64,000 nucleotides of DNA from Planctomycetota bacterium. Its GTDB lineage: Bacteria; Planctomycetota; PLA2. Where the stretch lies: positions 1 through 64,000 of the forward strand of contig JAJFFF010000024.1 in NCBI GenBank assembly GCA_021776785.1. The letters run 5' to 3'. The translations under genes and the position numbers were made by a program. The notes under the pieces were generated by a model. It saw only the letters and a program-made list of their open reading frames with translations. It was not told the DNA's origin and made no database searches. Positions 36,132 to 44,286 of the stretch are shown here, piece after piece (the stretch's first letter is position 1; every line of letters starts with the position of its first letter).

Positions 36132-36878
36132 ATGAGCCAAGCACCGATGCAATTGCACTGAACCGAGGTTTGGGGTGGCACGGGTTCGTGCGACGTTTCG
36201 GTGAAACTGGCGGGAGTACGTGGCGAGTGTTTCTCGCAGACGTACGAGAACAGCGAGTCGGGCGGTGACATTCACTTTCTCTCGGTGTGCGGTGTCAGCG
36301 AACTCTCCAAGGTCGTCATCGCCGATGTGTCGGGGCATGGCGCGGCCACCGCTGCGGCGAGCGCGGTTATTCACAACGCGCTCGCGGAAAGCATCGGTGC
36401 GCGCGACAACATGCAGATGCTGAGTGAGGTCAACAAAGCGTTTCTGGCTTCCGATCTCGGCGACGTCTTTCACTTCACGACGATGGCATCGTTGATCATC
36501 GAAAGTCGCGACCGCGGCATGGTCTACGCGTACGCGGGCCATCCCGCCTTGCTCCGCGGCGACGCCGCGACCGGGAAGTTTGTCGCCATCGAGCCCGAAG
36601 ACGAGCGCCGCGGCGGGATTCCGCTCGGGATCCTCGAGGGGACCGCGTATCAACAGCATTTCATCCAGCTCGAGCAGGGCGACGTGATCGTGGCCTACAC
36701 CGATGCGTTTAGCGAAGCGCGCGCCGACGACGGCTCGTTCCTGGGCGAAGCGGGGCTGGCTCGGCTGCTGGAGGGCGCCTCGTCCATGGCGCCCGATGTG
36801 CTCAAAACGCACGTTCTGGAGAGCTTAGACGGCCGTCTCGATGACGACGCTTCGCTCCTTATCTTCGAGGTTTTGTAA
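36132..36878 (+). CDS. SpoIIE/PP2C-type phosphatase with in-frame TGA (probable selenoprotein)
   Basis: 248 residues if TGA at 36159-36161 is read as selenocysteine (position 10). The ribosome-binding site GAGAGGA precedes ATG 36132, which reads MSQAPMQLH, TGA, TEVWGGTGS, then the PPM core: SGGDIHFLSV, ADVSGHGAA (metal Asp), YAGHPALL, IVAYTDAFSEA and LDDDASLLIFEVL. From memory, homologues carry a C-M-E-V-W-G-G-like segment at the N-terminus, putting Cys where this gene has TGA. A hairpin with loop GGTT starts 17 nt after the TGA. The alternative, initiation at GTG 36201, would drop the conserved EVWGG segment. It is probably a signalling Ser/Thr phosphatase and follows ktrA. Confidence 0.75.
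36178..36191 (+). promoter_or_regulatory. SECIS-like hairpin of the phosphatase gene
   Basis: GCACG and CGTGC pair around a GGTT loop. The stem extends by G-C and T-A beyond one G-G mismatch. It begins 17 nt after the TGA at 36159-36161 and presents a GGU loop, the SelB-recognised feature known from bacterial SECIS elements. Confidence 0.65.
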
Positions 36879-37025
36879 GCCTCGCCGCGGTTCGAGCTGC
36901 GCTCCTCTGGCGCTCCTCTCTGGCGTTCCTGTGGCGCCCCTCTGGCGCTTCGTAGGCCGAATCGCGCAAGAATGGCCCGGCCCGGCCGAAAATAGCCATG
37001 AAACCCGCCTCGTCTCATTCGTACA

Positions 37026-37979
37026 ATGAAGGTGATGAAGCGGGTTCTTGTCTGTTTCGGTGTCGCGGTCCTCGCCGCCGCCCCCGCCCCGGCGAAGAGT
37101 ACGACGAGCAAGGCGAAGCCGAAGCGCTCCGTCGCGTTTGCCAAGACGTGGCGCGCGGCCGTGAAGGACGCGGCGGCCTTAAACGTCCCGATTATCGTGC
37201 ATCGCCACGGCTTTTACTGACCGCCTTGTTGGGACATGCACCGGTCGGTGCTGCAAAACGGGGCGTACATCAAGTACGCGCAACAACACACCGTCGAAGT
37301 GATTTCGATGGAGGAGTTGGAGCGCGCGCTTCAAGAAAAGCACACCGCGATTAAGACGTACCCGTCCACCGATGGCTACGGCGACACGTCGCTCCTGCTA
37401 GTCGAGTTTCCCGGGTTGTCGCTCGATGACTTGGACGGCACGAGCAACGGCAAGCCGATTGAGTTCATGGATGGCAATCGCATCCCGTATACAGCGATCG
37501 TGGATCCGCACACCGAGACTCTGATGCAAGGGATCAAGGGCAAGATCAACGGGCGCAAGCTCATCGAACAGATCAAACCCCATGCCGCGGCGCTCAAGAA
37601 AAAGCACGGCCTCGGCGTCGATCGCAAGCTCTGGGAACGTGCGGCGCAAACCGAAGTGATGATTGATGTGTCGCTGGGTGCCGGCGAACTCGACAAAGCG
37701 GTGCGCACGTTTGCAGGCATGAAAAAAAACGTCAAAGAAACGGCCGACAAGGCTGGGGTTGACGCGGAGCGTTGGGCGCCGTTGCAGCGGCGCTTGGACG
37801 CGATGAGAGAGATCATCGTCGGCGACCTGAAGTCGAAGATGGAAGAACTCTCCCGCAAGCCGTTGGGCGCGCGGCGTAAAGAAGCAAAACAACTTGCGCA
37901 GTGGGCGCGGCGTATGGGCGCCACGGCACTCGCGGAAGAAGCCGGCCTTTTGGCAGGCAAGAACAAGAACAAGAAGTGA
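37026..37979 (+). CDS. Exported thioredoxin-fold selenoprotein with UPPC motif (paralogue A)
   Basis: 317 residues if TGA at 37218-37220 is read as selenocysteine (position 65). A signal peptide (about residues 1-23) precedes a Lys-rich stretch and a thioredoxin-like domain: NVPIIVHRHGFY, Sec, PPCWDMHRS, with a cis-Pro candidate in RIPYTAIVDPHT. The remaining 130 residues are helical and Lys/Arg-rich. The frame is continuous across the TGA, and the sequence on both sides is homologous to paralogue B at the same point. A hairpin with loop GGTC starts 18 nt downstream. A periplasmic thiol/selenol oxidoreductase is the likely role. Confidence 0.85.
37238..37251 (+). promoter_or_regulatory. SECIS-like hairpin of thioredoxin-fold paralogue A
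   Basis: GCACC and GGTGC pair around loop GGTC, starting 18 nt after the TGA at 37218-37220. The GGUC loop matches the loop I recall for the Escherichia coli fdhF SECIS. Confidence 0.7.
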
Positions 37980-38072
37980 CGGTGCGGCGATCTCGCAGCC
38001 GGAAGGCCGCGAGATTATGGCCATAACGGAAATGGCCCGACGTCTTAAACACGCGGGCATTTGGAGATGAAC

Positions 38073-38969
38073 ATGAATCGAATGGTATTAGTGGCAGCGG
38101 CGCTCGTGCTCGCCGCCGGGATCGGCGAAGCCGGCCCGAAGAAAAAGGTCGACGTTCCGACCATGGTCCCGTTCGCGACCGCGTGGGACGCAGCCGTCGC
38201 TGAGGCGAAGCTGCTCAACGTCCCGATTGTTTTGCACCGTCATCTTTTCACGTGACCCCCTTGCTGGCGTATGCATGACGGTGTCATGCAAAACAAAAAG
38301 TACATGGGTTGGGCGAAGAAGACGTCGGTAGACGTCGTGCTCGTGGCGGGCATCGACGCTGCGATCGCCAAGAACTCGCCGAAGGCGGCGACGTATGAAG
38401 GCAAGGACGGCAAGCAGTACTTCGTGAACTGGCCGAACCTGACGGTCGAAGACATGAAGGGTCTCAACAGCAGCAAGGCGGCTCAGTACAAGGTCAAGGG
38501 ATACCCCAAGACGTTCGTCCTCAATCCGCACACGCTTGAGGAGATTGAAACGTTCGGTCCCACCTCGGCCGGAACCATCATGGATGCCGCCAACAGTGCG
38601 GTTAAGGCGCTCCGCAAAGCTCATGGCAAGGGCATCACGCGCAAGAAGCTTGCCAAGTTCAACGACAGTGTCGCGGACGCGCGCAAGCTCGCGTCGGATG
38701 GCAAGTTGGCGAACGCGCTGACGGCGGCCGCCAAAATCGAGAAGGATGCGGTGAAGCTCCCGCAGCTGCTGCAGACCAAGGCTGGCGAACTCAAGACCGA
38801 ACTCTTGGGCCAGGCTTCGAAGACTTTGGACGAAGCCGATGCCTTGATCGCCCGCGGCGAGACCAAGGCCGCGGCCAAGATGGTGCGTCCGATCCTCCGT
38901 AGCCTCAAGGGCACGGACTTAGAAGAGCGTGCGGCGAAACTGATCGCGGCCACGAAGGCGACCAAGTAG
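38073..38969 (+). CDS. Exported thioredoxin-fold selenoprotein with UPPC motif (paralogue B)
   Basis: 298 residues if TGA at 38253-38255 is selenocysteine (position 61). ATG 38073 follows GGAGA at 38063-38067 and gives a signal peptide MNRMVLVAAALVLAAG. The redox region reads NVPIVLHRHLFT, Sec, PPCWRMHDG; the cis-Pro candidate is in GYPKTFVLNPHT. The C-terminal 110 residues are helical with alternating Ala/Lys, resembling paralogue A only loosely. The shared UPPCW site and flanks show recent common ancestry with A. A perfect 7-bp hairpin starts 17 nt after the TGA. It closes the cluster and is followed by a strong terminator. Confidence 0.87.
38272..38290 (+). promoter_or_regulatory. SECIS-like hairpin of thioredoxin-fold paralogue B
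   Basis: TGCATGA and TCATGCA form a perfect 7-bp stem with loop CGGTG (GGT if the C-G pair closes), starting 17 nt after the TGA at 38253-38255. It is the strongest of the three hairpins. Confidence 0.75.
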
Positions 38970-38997
38970 CCTGCTCGCACGGAATCAAAAGATTAAG

Positions 38998-39027
38998 GGT
39001 GCGCGAGGTGACTCGCGCACCTTTTTT
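38998..39027 (+). terminator. Rho-independent terminator after the selenoprotein cluster
   Basis: GGTGCGCGAG and CTCGCGCACC pair perfectly (10 bp) around a GTGA loop, followed by six T residues. It ends plus-strand transcription about 30 bp after paralogue B and separates it from the convergent glycogen enzyme gene. Confidence 0.93.
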
Positions 39028-39045
39028 GTTGGCTCCGTGCTGGCG

Positions 39046-42000
39046 CTACGCCCAGCGAATCAAGCCGAGTCGCGCCGCTTCGACGCTCGCTAGATCGCGC
39101 GGCATCACTCGGACGCCGTAAGCAAACTCGCCGGCGCCCGTCGGCTGGTACGCGCCGGTGTACACGGCGAGTCCGTCGTGCACGTCGCTACCGAGCAGCA
39201 GTGGAATGATCGTGGGATTCTGCAGCTGCCCGTCGTCATCGACCGCGCCGACAAACAACTCGACGTTGAGTCCGTCCGGAGCAAGATCGCCGTGCCGAAC
39301 CCGTGCGCGCGCCGCAAAGAGGTCGCCGAGTCCGATCGTCCCTTCGGACTGATCGGTTACGGACAGGTCCTCGATCCGAACCGAATCCCAGTTCTCGTGC
39401 AGCGCGATGTGTCGTTTCGCGAGCGCGCGTACGGCGCGATACTCTTCGCCGGACTGTACGCTTGCCTTCTCACCGAGCGGGCGATAGCCAAACGAGACGT
39501 AGTCGTTCAGCATGCGGCGGGTGCTAAACAGTCCGGGGACGGATTGAATCGTGCGGCGCATCCTTTCGATCCAGCCCGCGGGTCGTCCGTTTTCGTCTTG
39601 GTTGAAAAAGAGCGGAACGACTTCGTTTTCAAGCAGCCCGTAGAGCGCGCGCGCATCGTACTCGCGTTGCATCACCGGGTTGGAATGCTCGAAACCGTCG
39701 CCGAACGACCACCCGTTCTCGCCGTTGTAGCCTTCACACCACCACCCATCGAGGATGGAGAGGTGGAGGCCGCCATTGAGGCATGACTTCATGCCGCTGG
39801 TACCGGACGCTTCAAGCGGTCGTGTGGGCGTGTTGAGCCAGACGTCAACGCCTTGCGTGAGCAGACGCCCGCCGGTCATGTCGTAGTTTTCGACGAAGTA
39901 GACGCGTCCCACAAAGCGCGGATCTTCCGTCAACGCGACGATTTTTTTGACGAGTTCGCCGCCTTCGCGATCGTCGGGATGCGCTTTGCCCGAAAATACG
40001 ACACGAACAGGTCGATCGGTGCTATTGAGAAGTCCCTGTAGCCGTTCGGCGTCGTCGAACAGCAACGTCGCGCGTTTGTACGGGGCGAACCGGCGCGCGT
40101 AGCCGACCCAAAGCGCGTTCTCGTCGGCGCCCGCGTGATGCTGACGCAGAACAGATGGGCTGACGCCGCGGCGGGCGCCCGTCTCTTCGGCGCGCTGCAA
40201 CACAAAGTCGATCATGCGTCGTTTTTGTGCGCGGTGCGCGTCCCACAACGGCTGGTCCGGAACCTGAGCGCGGGCCCAACCCTCGACGTCGGGGACGTTC
40301 TCGCGCCAGGTCGGCGCCAGCGCGTGCTCCAAAACGCTGCCCATCTCCGGTCCCACCCAGGTCGGCAGGTGAACGCCGTTGGTGATGGAGGAGATGGGAG
40401 TCTCGGCCGGGTGAAGTTGCGGCCACGTTCCCGCGAGCATGTCGCGCGACACTTGCCCGTGCAGTTTGCTGACGCCGTTGATCTTTTCGCTGAAGCGAAG
40501 CGCCAACACGGTCATGGAGAACTCGTGCTCATCCGGCGACGTGCGACCGAGATCGAAGAACTCATCCCAAGAGAGACCGAGACGGTCGGCTACGTGGCCG
40601 AAGTAGCGGCGCATCAAGCTTTCGGCGAACCGGTCGTGGCCGGCCGGGACGGGTGTGTGTGTTGTGAACAGGGTGCTCGATCGAACGGCGATCGACGCCT
40701 CGGCGTACGTAAGGCCCTCATCCTCGATCAGGCGCAGCAGGCGTTCCAATTGCAAGAACGCGCTGTGTCCTTCGTTAAGGTGGCACACGCGCGGTTCGCG
40801 CCCGAGCGCGCGCAGCACACGCCAGCCGCCGATGCCCAAGAGGATCTCTTGGCGAATGCGTGACTCGCGATCCGACGGGTAGAGCCGTTCGGTGAGCCCT
40901 TGTTGGTCCGCGTGGTTTTCCGAAACGCGCGCGTCGAGGAGGTAGAGCGGCACCGAACCCACGTCCACCCGCCATACTCCGGCAGCCAGCTCGCCTTCCG
41001 GCATCGGGATGCGGATCCGCAGCGGCGCCCCCTTGTCGTCCATCACTTCCACGAGCGGAGACTCGCGCGGATCGAACGTGATGTACTCCGCGCCCTGCGA
41101 CCCGTCCGCCTGGATGCGCTGCACGAAGTAACCCTTGGCGTAGCGCAGTCCGATCGCCGTAAGCGGCAAACTGAGATCGCTCGCCGCCTTGAGGTGATCG
41201 CCCGCGAGCACGCCGAGACCACCGCTATAGATCGGAAGGCTCTCGTGGAGCGCGAACTCCGCGCAGAAGTAAGCCGTCGCGCCGATCTCTAAGCGCTCGC
41301 GTGCTCGATACGCGTCAAACTTGGCGAGCACGTTTTGGATGTGTTCAATCAGGGGCGCGTCCTGCGCGAGCTCCGCCATGCGACGCGCACCGAGGTTGCG
41401 CAACATGGCGACGGCGTTGCTGCGCGGCGCGTGGAAGGACGTGCCACCGATTCGTGCGAACAGCGCACACGCGTCGGGTGACCAGCTCCACCAGACGTTG
41501 CGGGCCAATTCCAAAAGACGTGTCAGCGGTGCCGGGAGTGTGGCCGAAACCGAAAACCGATGAAGGCTGGGCTTGTCTGCGCTTTGGCTTGGAATGGCGA
41601 CGAGCGAGCGGCGCGAGAGTCCGCTGAACCCGGTCGAGCGACCCCTTCCGCGGCGCGGCCCCGCGCGCAGGAGCGCTTCGTCGTACGCGCGCTGTGTCGC
41701 GGGAAAGATGTTTTCCCAACTCATGTCGGCGACGATGCGTGACGCTTCGTTGCGAACGCCTGCCGCGTCCTCATCGGTCTGATTGAGGAACGAAGCTAAG
41801 GCCTCGGCCAATTGGCCGGCCGGATCGGTGTCGGCGTCGAGAATCGTGACCGCGTGTTGCGGCGCGTCGTCGAGACCGGCGACGAACCTGCCGAATCCGG
41901 TCGCGTTGGTGGTGATCGTCGGGACGCCCGCGCCGAGCGACTCGACGGGCGTGTAGCCCCACGGTTCGTACATGGACGGAAACACCGAAATGTCGCATGC

Positions 42001-43254
42001 GTGGAGCACGTCCATGTAGGGGAACGGGAAAACGCCGTCGCTCCCGTCCAAGAAAACAGGCACGAACATGAGGTACGCGTGGTCGGACGCGGCATTGTTC
42101 AGGCCGGCCGCGTCGCACGCGTTGAGGATGGCGTCATCTTCCACGTGCGCCACGTTGTGCGTGCATACGCCTGCCGGTGCGCCCGCGAGATCGGATGAGC
42201 GCAAGCGGCGTACGACTTCGCGGCGCTGACCGGTTTGCGTCGCCGGGACAAACATCAGGAAGAGGAGTTTGCGCGCGGGCGCGTCGGAGCGGCGGTTCAG
42301 CTCACCGATGGCGTCAATGGCGACGTCTAAACCTTTGTTGCGAAACTCGTAGCGGCCCGAGCACAGGGCGATCTGCGTGTCCGGGCGCAATGCCGTTCCG
42401 AGGAAGCGTTGACCCGTTTGAAGGATCGCCGCTCGGACTTCGGCGCGCCGTTTACCCGCGTCGTGCTCGGCGTGCGCGTACCCGTTCGGCGTGATGACTT
42501 CGGCGCGGCGACCGAGGACGGCAAACGCTTCGTCCGCCGCGTGCTCGCTGACGGCGGTCATGATCGAAGCGTGCTCCGCCGCCGCTTGTTCCAACGATGC
42601 TTGGGTGGCGGCGCCATGATCTTTCGCGTCGGCGATGGACGCGTCCACACCGGCGCTGGCGAACGCGCGGCCGGCGGCCGTACCGTGCGGCGTGTACACC
42701 GTCGCGATCTCCGGCGCGGTGGACGACAATCGCAAGATGCCGCACGCGGACTGCCACTGATGAAAGTGCGCGACGGCCGCGCGCGCGCGCGGACGGACGG
42801 TCGCGTGGTAATGCAGTTCGACAAACGCGCCCGCGGCGTATCCAAAGAGCACACGTTCAACGGTGTCCCAATCCGCGTGGATGGAATCCACCCCAAAGTC
42901 ATTCCACAGGTCGCCGAGGATCTCGTTTTTGCGCTCGAGCAGTTGGCTGAAATTAATCAGCGCGACGGCGGGCTTCCCCGGCACATCCCAACGGCCAAAG
43001 CGCACGGGAATCTCGCGCTCTTGGGCGAGCGCCGCGAGCGGACGTTGGCTTGAGTCTTCGATAAAGCCGGACGTTTCGGTCCGCGCGGCCCAGAGGTCGG
43101 GGCCGACGTAGAGAAGTTCGTCGCCGTAGGCGCGCTGGGCGGCAGCGGCTGACGAGGAGATCACGGTGTGAACGCCGCCGGTGGGGTTGCAAACTTCCCA
43201 CGAGACGGAGTAGAGCGAGGAGGGGCGCCGGTTGAGCGAGTGCACTTCGTGCAA
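39046..43254 (-). CDS. Glycogen synthase (GT3-like) fused to alpha-glucan phosphorylase (GT35)
   Basis: 1402 residues, two enzymes in one chain. The N-terminal 550 residues are a GT3/glycogen-synthase-type GT-B domain (LYSVSWEVCNPTGGVHTVI at the N-terminus, VAHFHQWQSACG, ALCSGRYEFRNKGLDVAIDA, SMYEPWGYTPVESLGAGVP). From about residue 585 a short-form glucan phosphorylase follows (ELARNVWWSWSPDA, AEFALHESLPIYSGGLGVLAGDH); the pyridoxal-phosphate Lys lies in EASGTSGMKSCLNGG. Similar fusions occur in Bacteroidota and some other phyla. It would couple synthesis and phosphorolysis of glycogen in the cytoplasm. The ATG at 43254 is the only plausible start. Confidence 0.9.
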   Translation of the reverse strand: MHEVHSLNRRPSSLYSVSWEVCNPTGGVHTVISSSAAAAQRAYGDELLYVGPDLWAARTETSGFIEDSSQRPLAALAQEREIPVRFGRWDVPGKPAVALINFSQLLERKNEILGDLWNDFGVDSIHADWDTVERVLFGYAAGAFVELHYHATVRPRARAAVAHFHQWQSACGILRLSSTAPEIATVYTPHGTAAGRAFASAGVDASIADAKDHGAATQASLEQAAAEHASIMTAVSEHAADEAFAVLGRRAEVITPNGYAHAEHDAGKRRAEVRAAILQTGQRFLGTALRPDTQIALCSGRYEFRNKGLDVAIDAIGELNRRSDAPARKLLFLMFVPATQTGQRREVVRRLRSSDLAGAPAGVCTHNVAHVEDDAILNACDAAGLNNAASDHAYLMFVPVFLDGSDGVFPFPYMDVLHACDISVFPSMYEPWGYTPVESLGAGVPTITTNATGFGRFVAGLDDAPQHAVTILDADTDPAGQLAEALASFLNQTDEDAAGVRNEASRIVADMSWENIFPATQRAYDEALLRAGPRRGRGRSTGFSGLSRRSLVAIPSQSADKPSLHRFSVSATLPAPLTRLLELARNVWWSWSPDACALFARIGGTSFHAPRSNAVAMLRNLGARRMAELAQDAPLIEHIQNVLAKFDAYRARERLEIGATAYFCAEFALHESLPIYSGGLGVLAGDHLKAASDLSLPLTAIGLRYAKGYFVQRIQADGSQGAEYITFDPRESPLVEVMDDKGAPLRIRIPMPEGELAAGVWRVDVGSVPLYLLDARVSENHADQQGLTERLYPSDRESRIRQEILLGIGGWRVLRALGREPRVCHLNEGHSAFLQLERLLRLIEDEGLTYAEASIAVRSSTLFTTHTPVPAGHDRFAESLMRRYFGHVADRLGLSWDEFFDLGRTSPDEHEFSMTVLALRFSEKINGVSKLHGQVSRDMLAGTWPQLHPAETPISSITNGVHLPTWVGPEMGSVLEHALAPTWRENVPDVEGWARAQVPDQPLWDAHRAQKRRMIDFVLQRAEETGARRGVSPSVLRQHHAGADENALWVGYARRFAPYKRATLLFDDAERLQGLLNSTDRPVRVVFSGKAHPDDREGGELVKKIVALTEDPRFVGRVYFVENYDMTGGRLLTQGVDVWLNTPTRPLEASGTSGMKSCLNGGLHLSILDGWWCEGYNGENGWSFGDGFEHSNPVMQREYDARALYGLLENEVVPLFFNQDENGRPAGWIERMRRTIQSVPGLFSTRRMLNDYVSFGYRPLGEKASVQSGEEYRAVRALAKRHIALHENWDSVRIEDLSVTDQSEGTIGLGDLFAARARVRHGDLAPDGLNVELFVGAVDDDGQLQNPTIIPLLLGSDVHDGLAVYTGAYQPTGAGEFAYGVRVMPRDLASVEAARLGLIRWA

Positions 43255-43282
43255 AGCCTATCCACCGCCACGAACATCCGCC

Positions 43283-43354
43283 CGATTCGGAACCAGGTCA
43301 ATCGGGCGGCATCCGGATCGGGCGGCGGATTCGGAACCAGGTCAATCGGGCGCC
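43283..43354. repeat. Two copies of the CGGAACCAGGTCAAT repeat
   Basis: The 300-bp gap 43255-43556 contains two near-identical copies of GATTCGGAACCAGGTCAATCGGGCG (about 43285 and 43328) spaced roughly 43 bp apart, in the orientation opposite to the family at 226-319. Farther along, 12-bp ATCCACATCGGT is duplicated in tandem (about 43432-43457), and a small GCGGCA/TGCCGC palindrome near 43517-43533 recalls part of the palindromic element at 57 kb. No gene is evident. Confidence 0.6.
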
Positions 43355-43556
43355 ATCGGAAGGTGGCCGGCACCGGTCCCAGCCCGCAGCGCCACCCGCG
43401 CCATGGCCACGACGCGCACGGCCGCAACTATCCACATCGGTATCCACATCGGTACCAGGTTGGGGGTTTGGCGCGTATATGTCCTTGCTGTTAACGGAGT
43501 TATGGCGACCGAGTGCGGCACAGATGCCGCGGTTATCCACAATTTCGGAGGCGAAA

Positions 43557-44234
43557 TCAGTGCAGGTACGCCCCACCGCACACGTCGAGGACCACGCCCG
43601 TGACGTACTGGCTGAGGTCGCTGCATAGGAAAAGCGCGGGACCGGCCACGTCTTCGGGCTCGGCCACGCGCCCGAGCGGCAACGGCTCCGGCAGCGGGTT
43701 TTGGTCCAGATGCGCGCGGGTCATGTCGGTGCGGACCCATCCCGGCGCGATGGCATTGACCCGGATCCCGCGCGGGCCCAACTCGGTGGCCAGCGATTTC
43801 GTGAGCGCGTTGATACCCGCTTTGCTTGCGGCGTACGCGGCATAGTGAGCCTCGCCGCGATGGCTCGCGCGCGAAGAGATATTGACGATGCACGATCCGG
43901 GTCGCGCGCGCAACGCAAACGCGCGGCACAGCTTGGCGACCGCCAACAGATTGATGTCGATCACGGCGGCGAAGTTGTCTTCCCAATCGTCCCCGGCGAC
44001 GGGCGTGGGCAGCCAGATGCCGGCGTTGTTAACGATGATGTCGAGCGGGCCTTCCGGGAGTTCCGGCGCTTTGTGGTCGCAGTGAAACGCCGTGCCGAAC
44101 GGTACATCGCTTCGCTCGCGATAGCCCGCGATGACTTCGGCGCCCGCTTCGATCAGCGCGCGCGCAATGGCCGCGCCGATCCCGCGCGACGCGCCCGTCA
44201 CAAACGCACGTTTTCCGTTCAGATTCAGTTGCAC
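43557..44234 (-). CDS. Short-chain dehydrogenase/reductase
   Basis: 225 residues, classical SDR. The cofactor loop is TGASRGIG (about residues 14-21), the structural NNAG motif is in DIIVNNAGIW, the catalytic Ser lies in NISSRAS, and Tyr/Lys in YAAYAASKAG. The C-terminal GPRGIRVNAIAPGWVRTDM is typical of FabG-like enzymes. GTG 44234 is taken as the start because the upstream frame is Arg-rich and antisense to the DUF255 gene. The substrate is unknown. Confidence 0.88.
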   Translation of the reverse strand: MQLNLNGKRAFVTGASRGIGAAIARALIEAGAEVIAGYRERSDVPFGTAFHCDHKAPELPEGPLDIIVNNAGIWLPTPVAGDDWEDNFAAVIDINLLAVAKLCRAFALRARPGSCIVNISSRASHRGEAHYAAYAASKAGINALTKSLATELGPRGIRVNAIAPGWVRTDMTRAHLDQNPLPEPLPLGRVAEPEDVAGPALFLCSDLSQYVTGVVLDVCGGAYLH

Positions 44235-44286
44235 GCGCCCATCATCGCAAATGAGCCGCCGGGCGCGCTGGTAAGATCGAGATCTT

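Noticed and set aside
36885..36960. Small repeat-containing gene between the phosphatase and paralogue A
   Set aside because: The stretch contains imperfect CTCCTCTGGCG repeats, but no start with a ribosome-binding site and no plausible protein.
36132..38969. Three pseudogenes with nonsense mutations or sequencing errors
   Set aside because: Two paralogues carry the TGA at the same codon of a redox motif, coding sequence continues in frame after it, and each TGA has a hairpin at the same distance; decay or error would not give that pattern.
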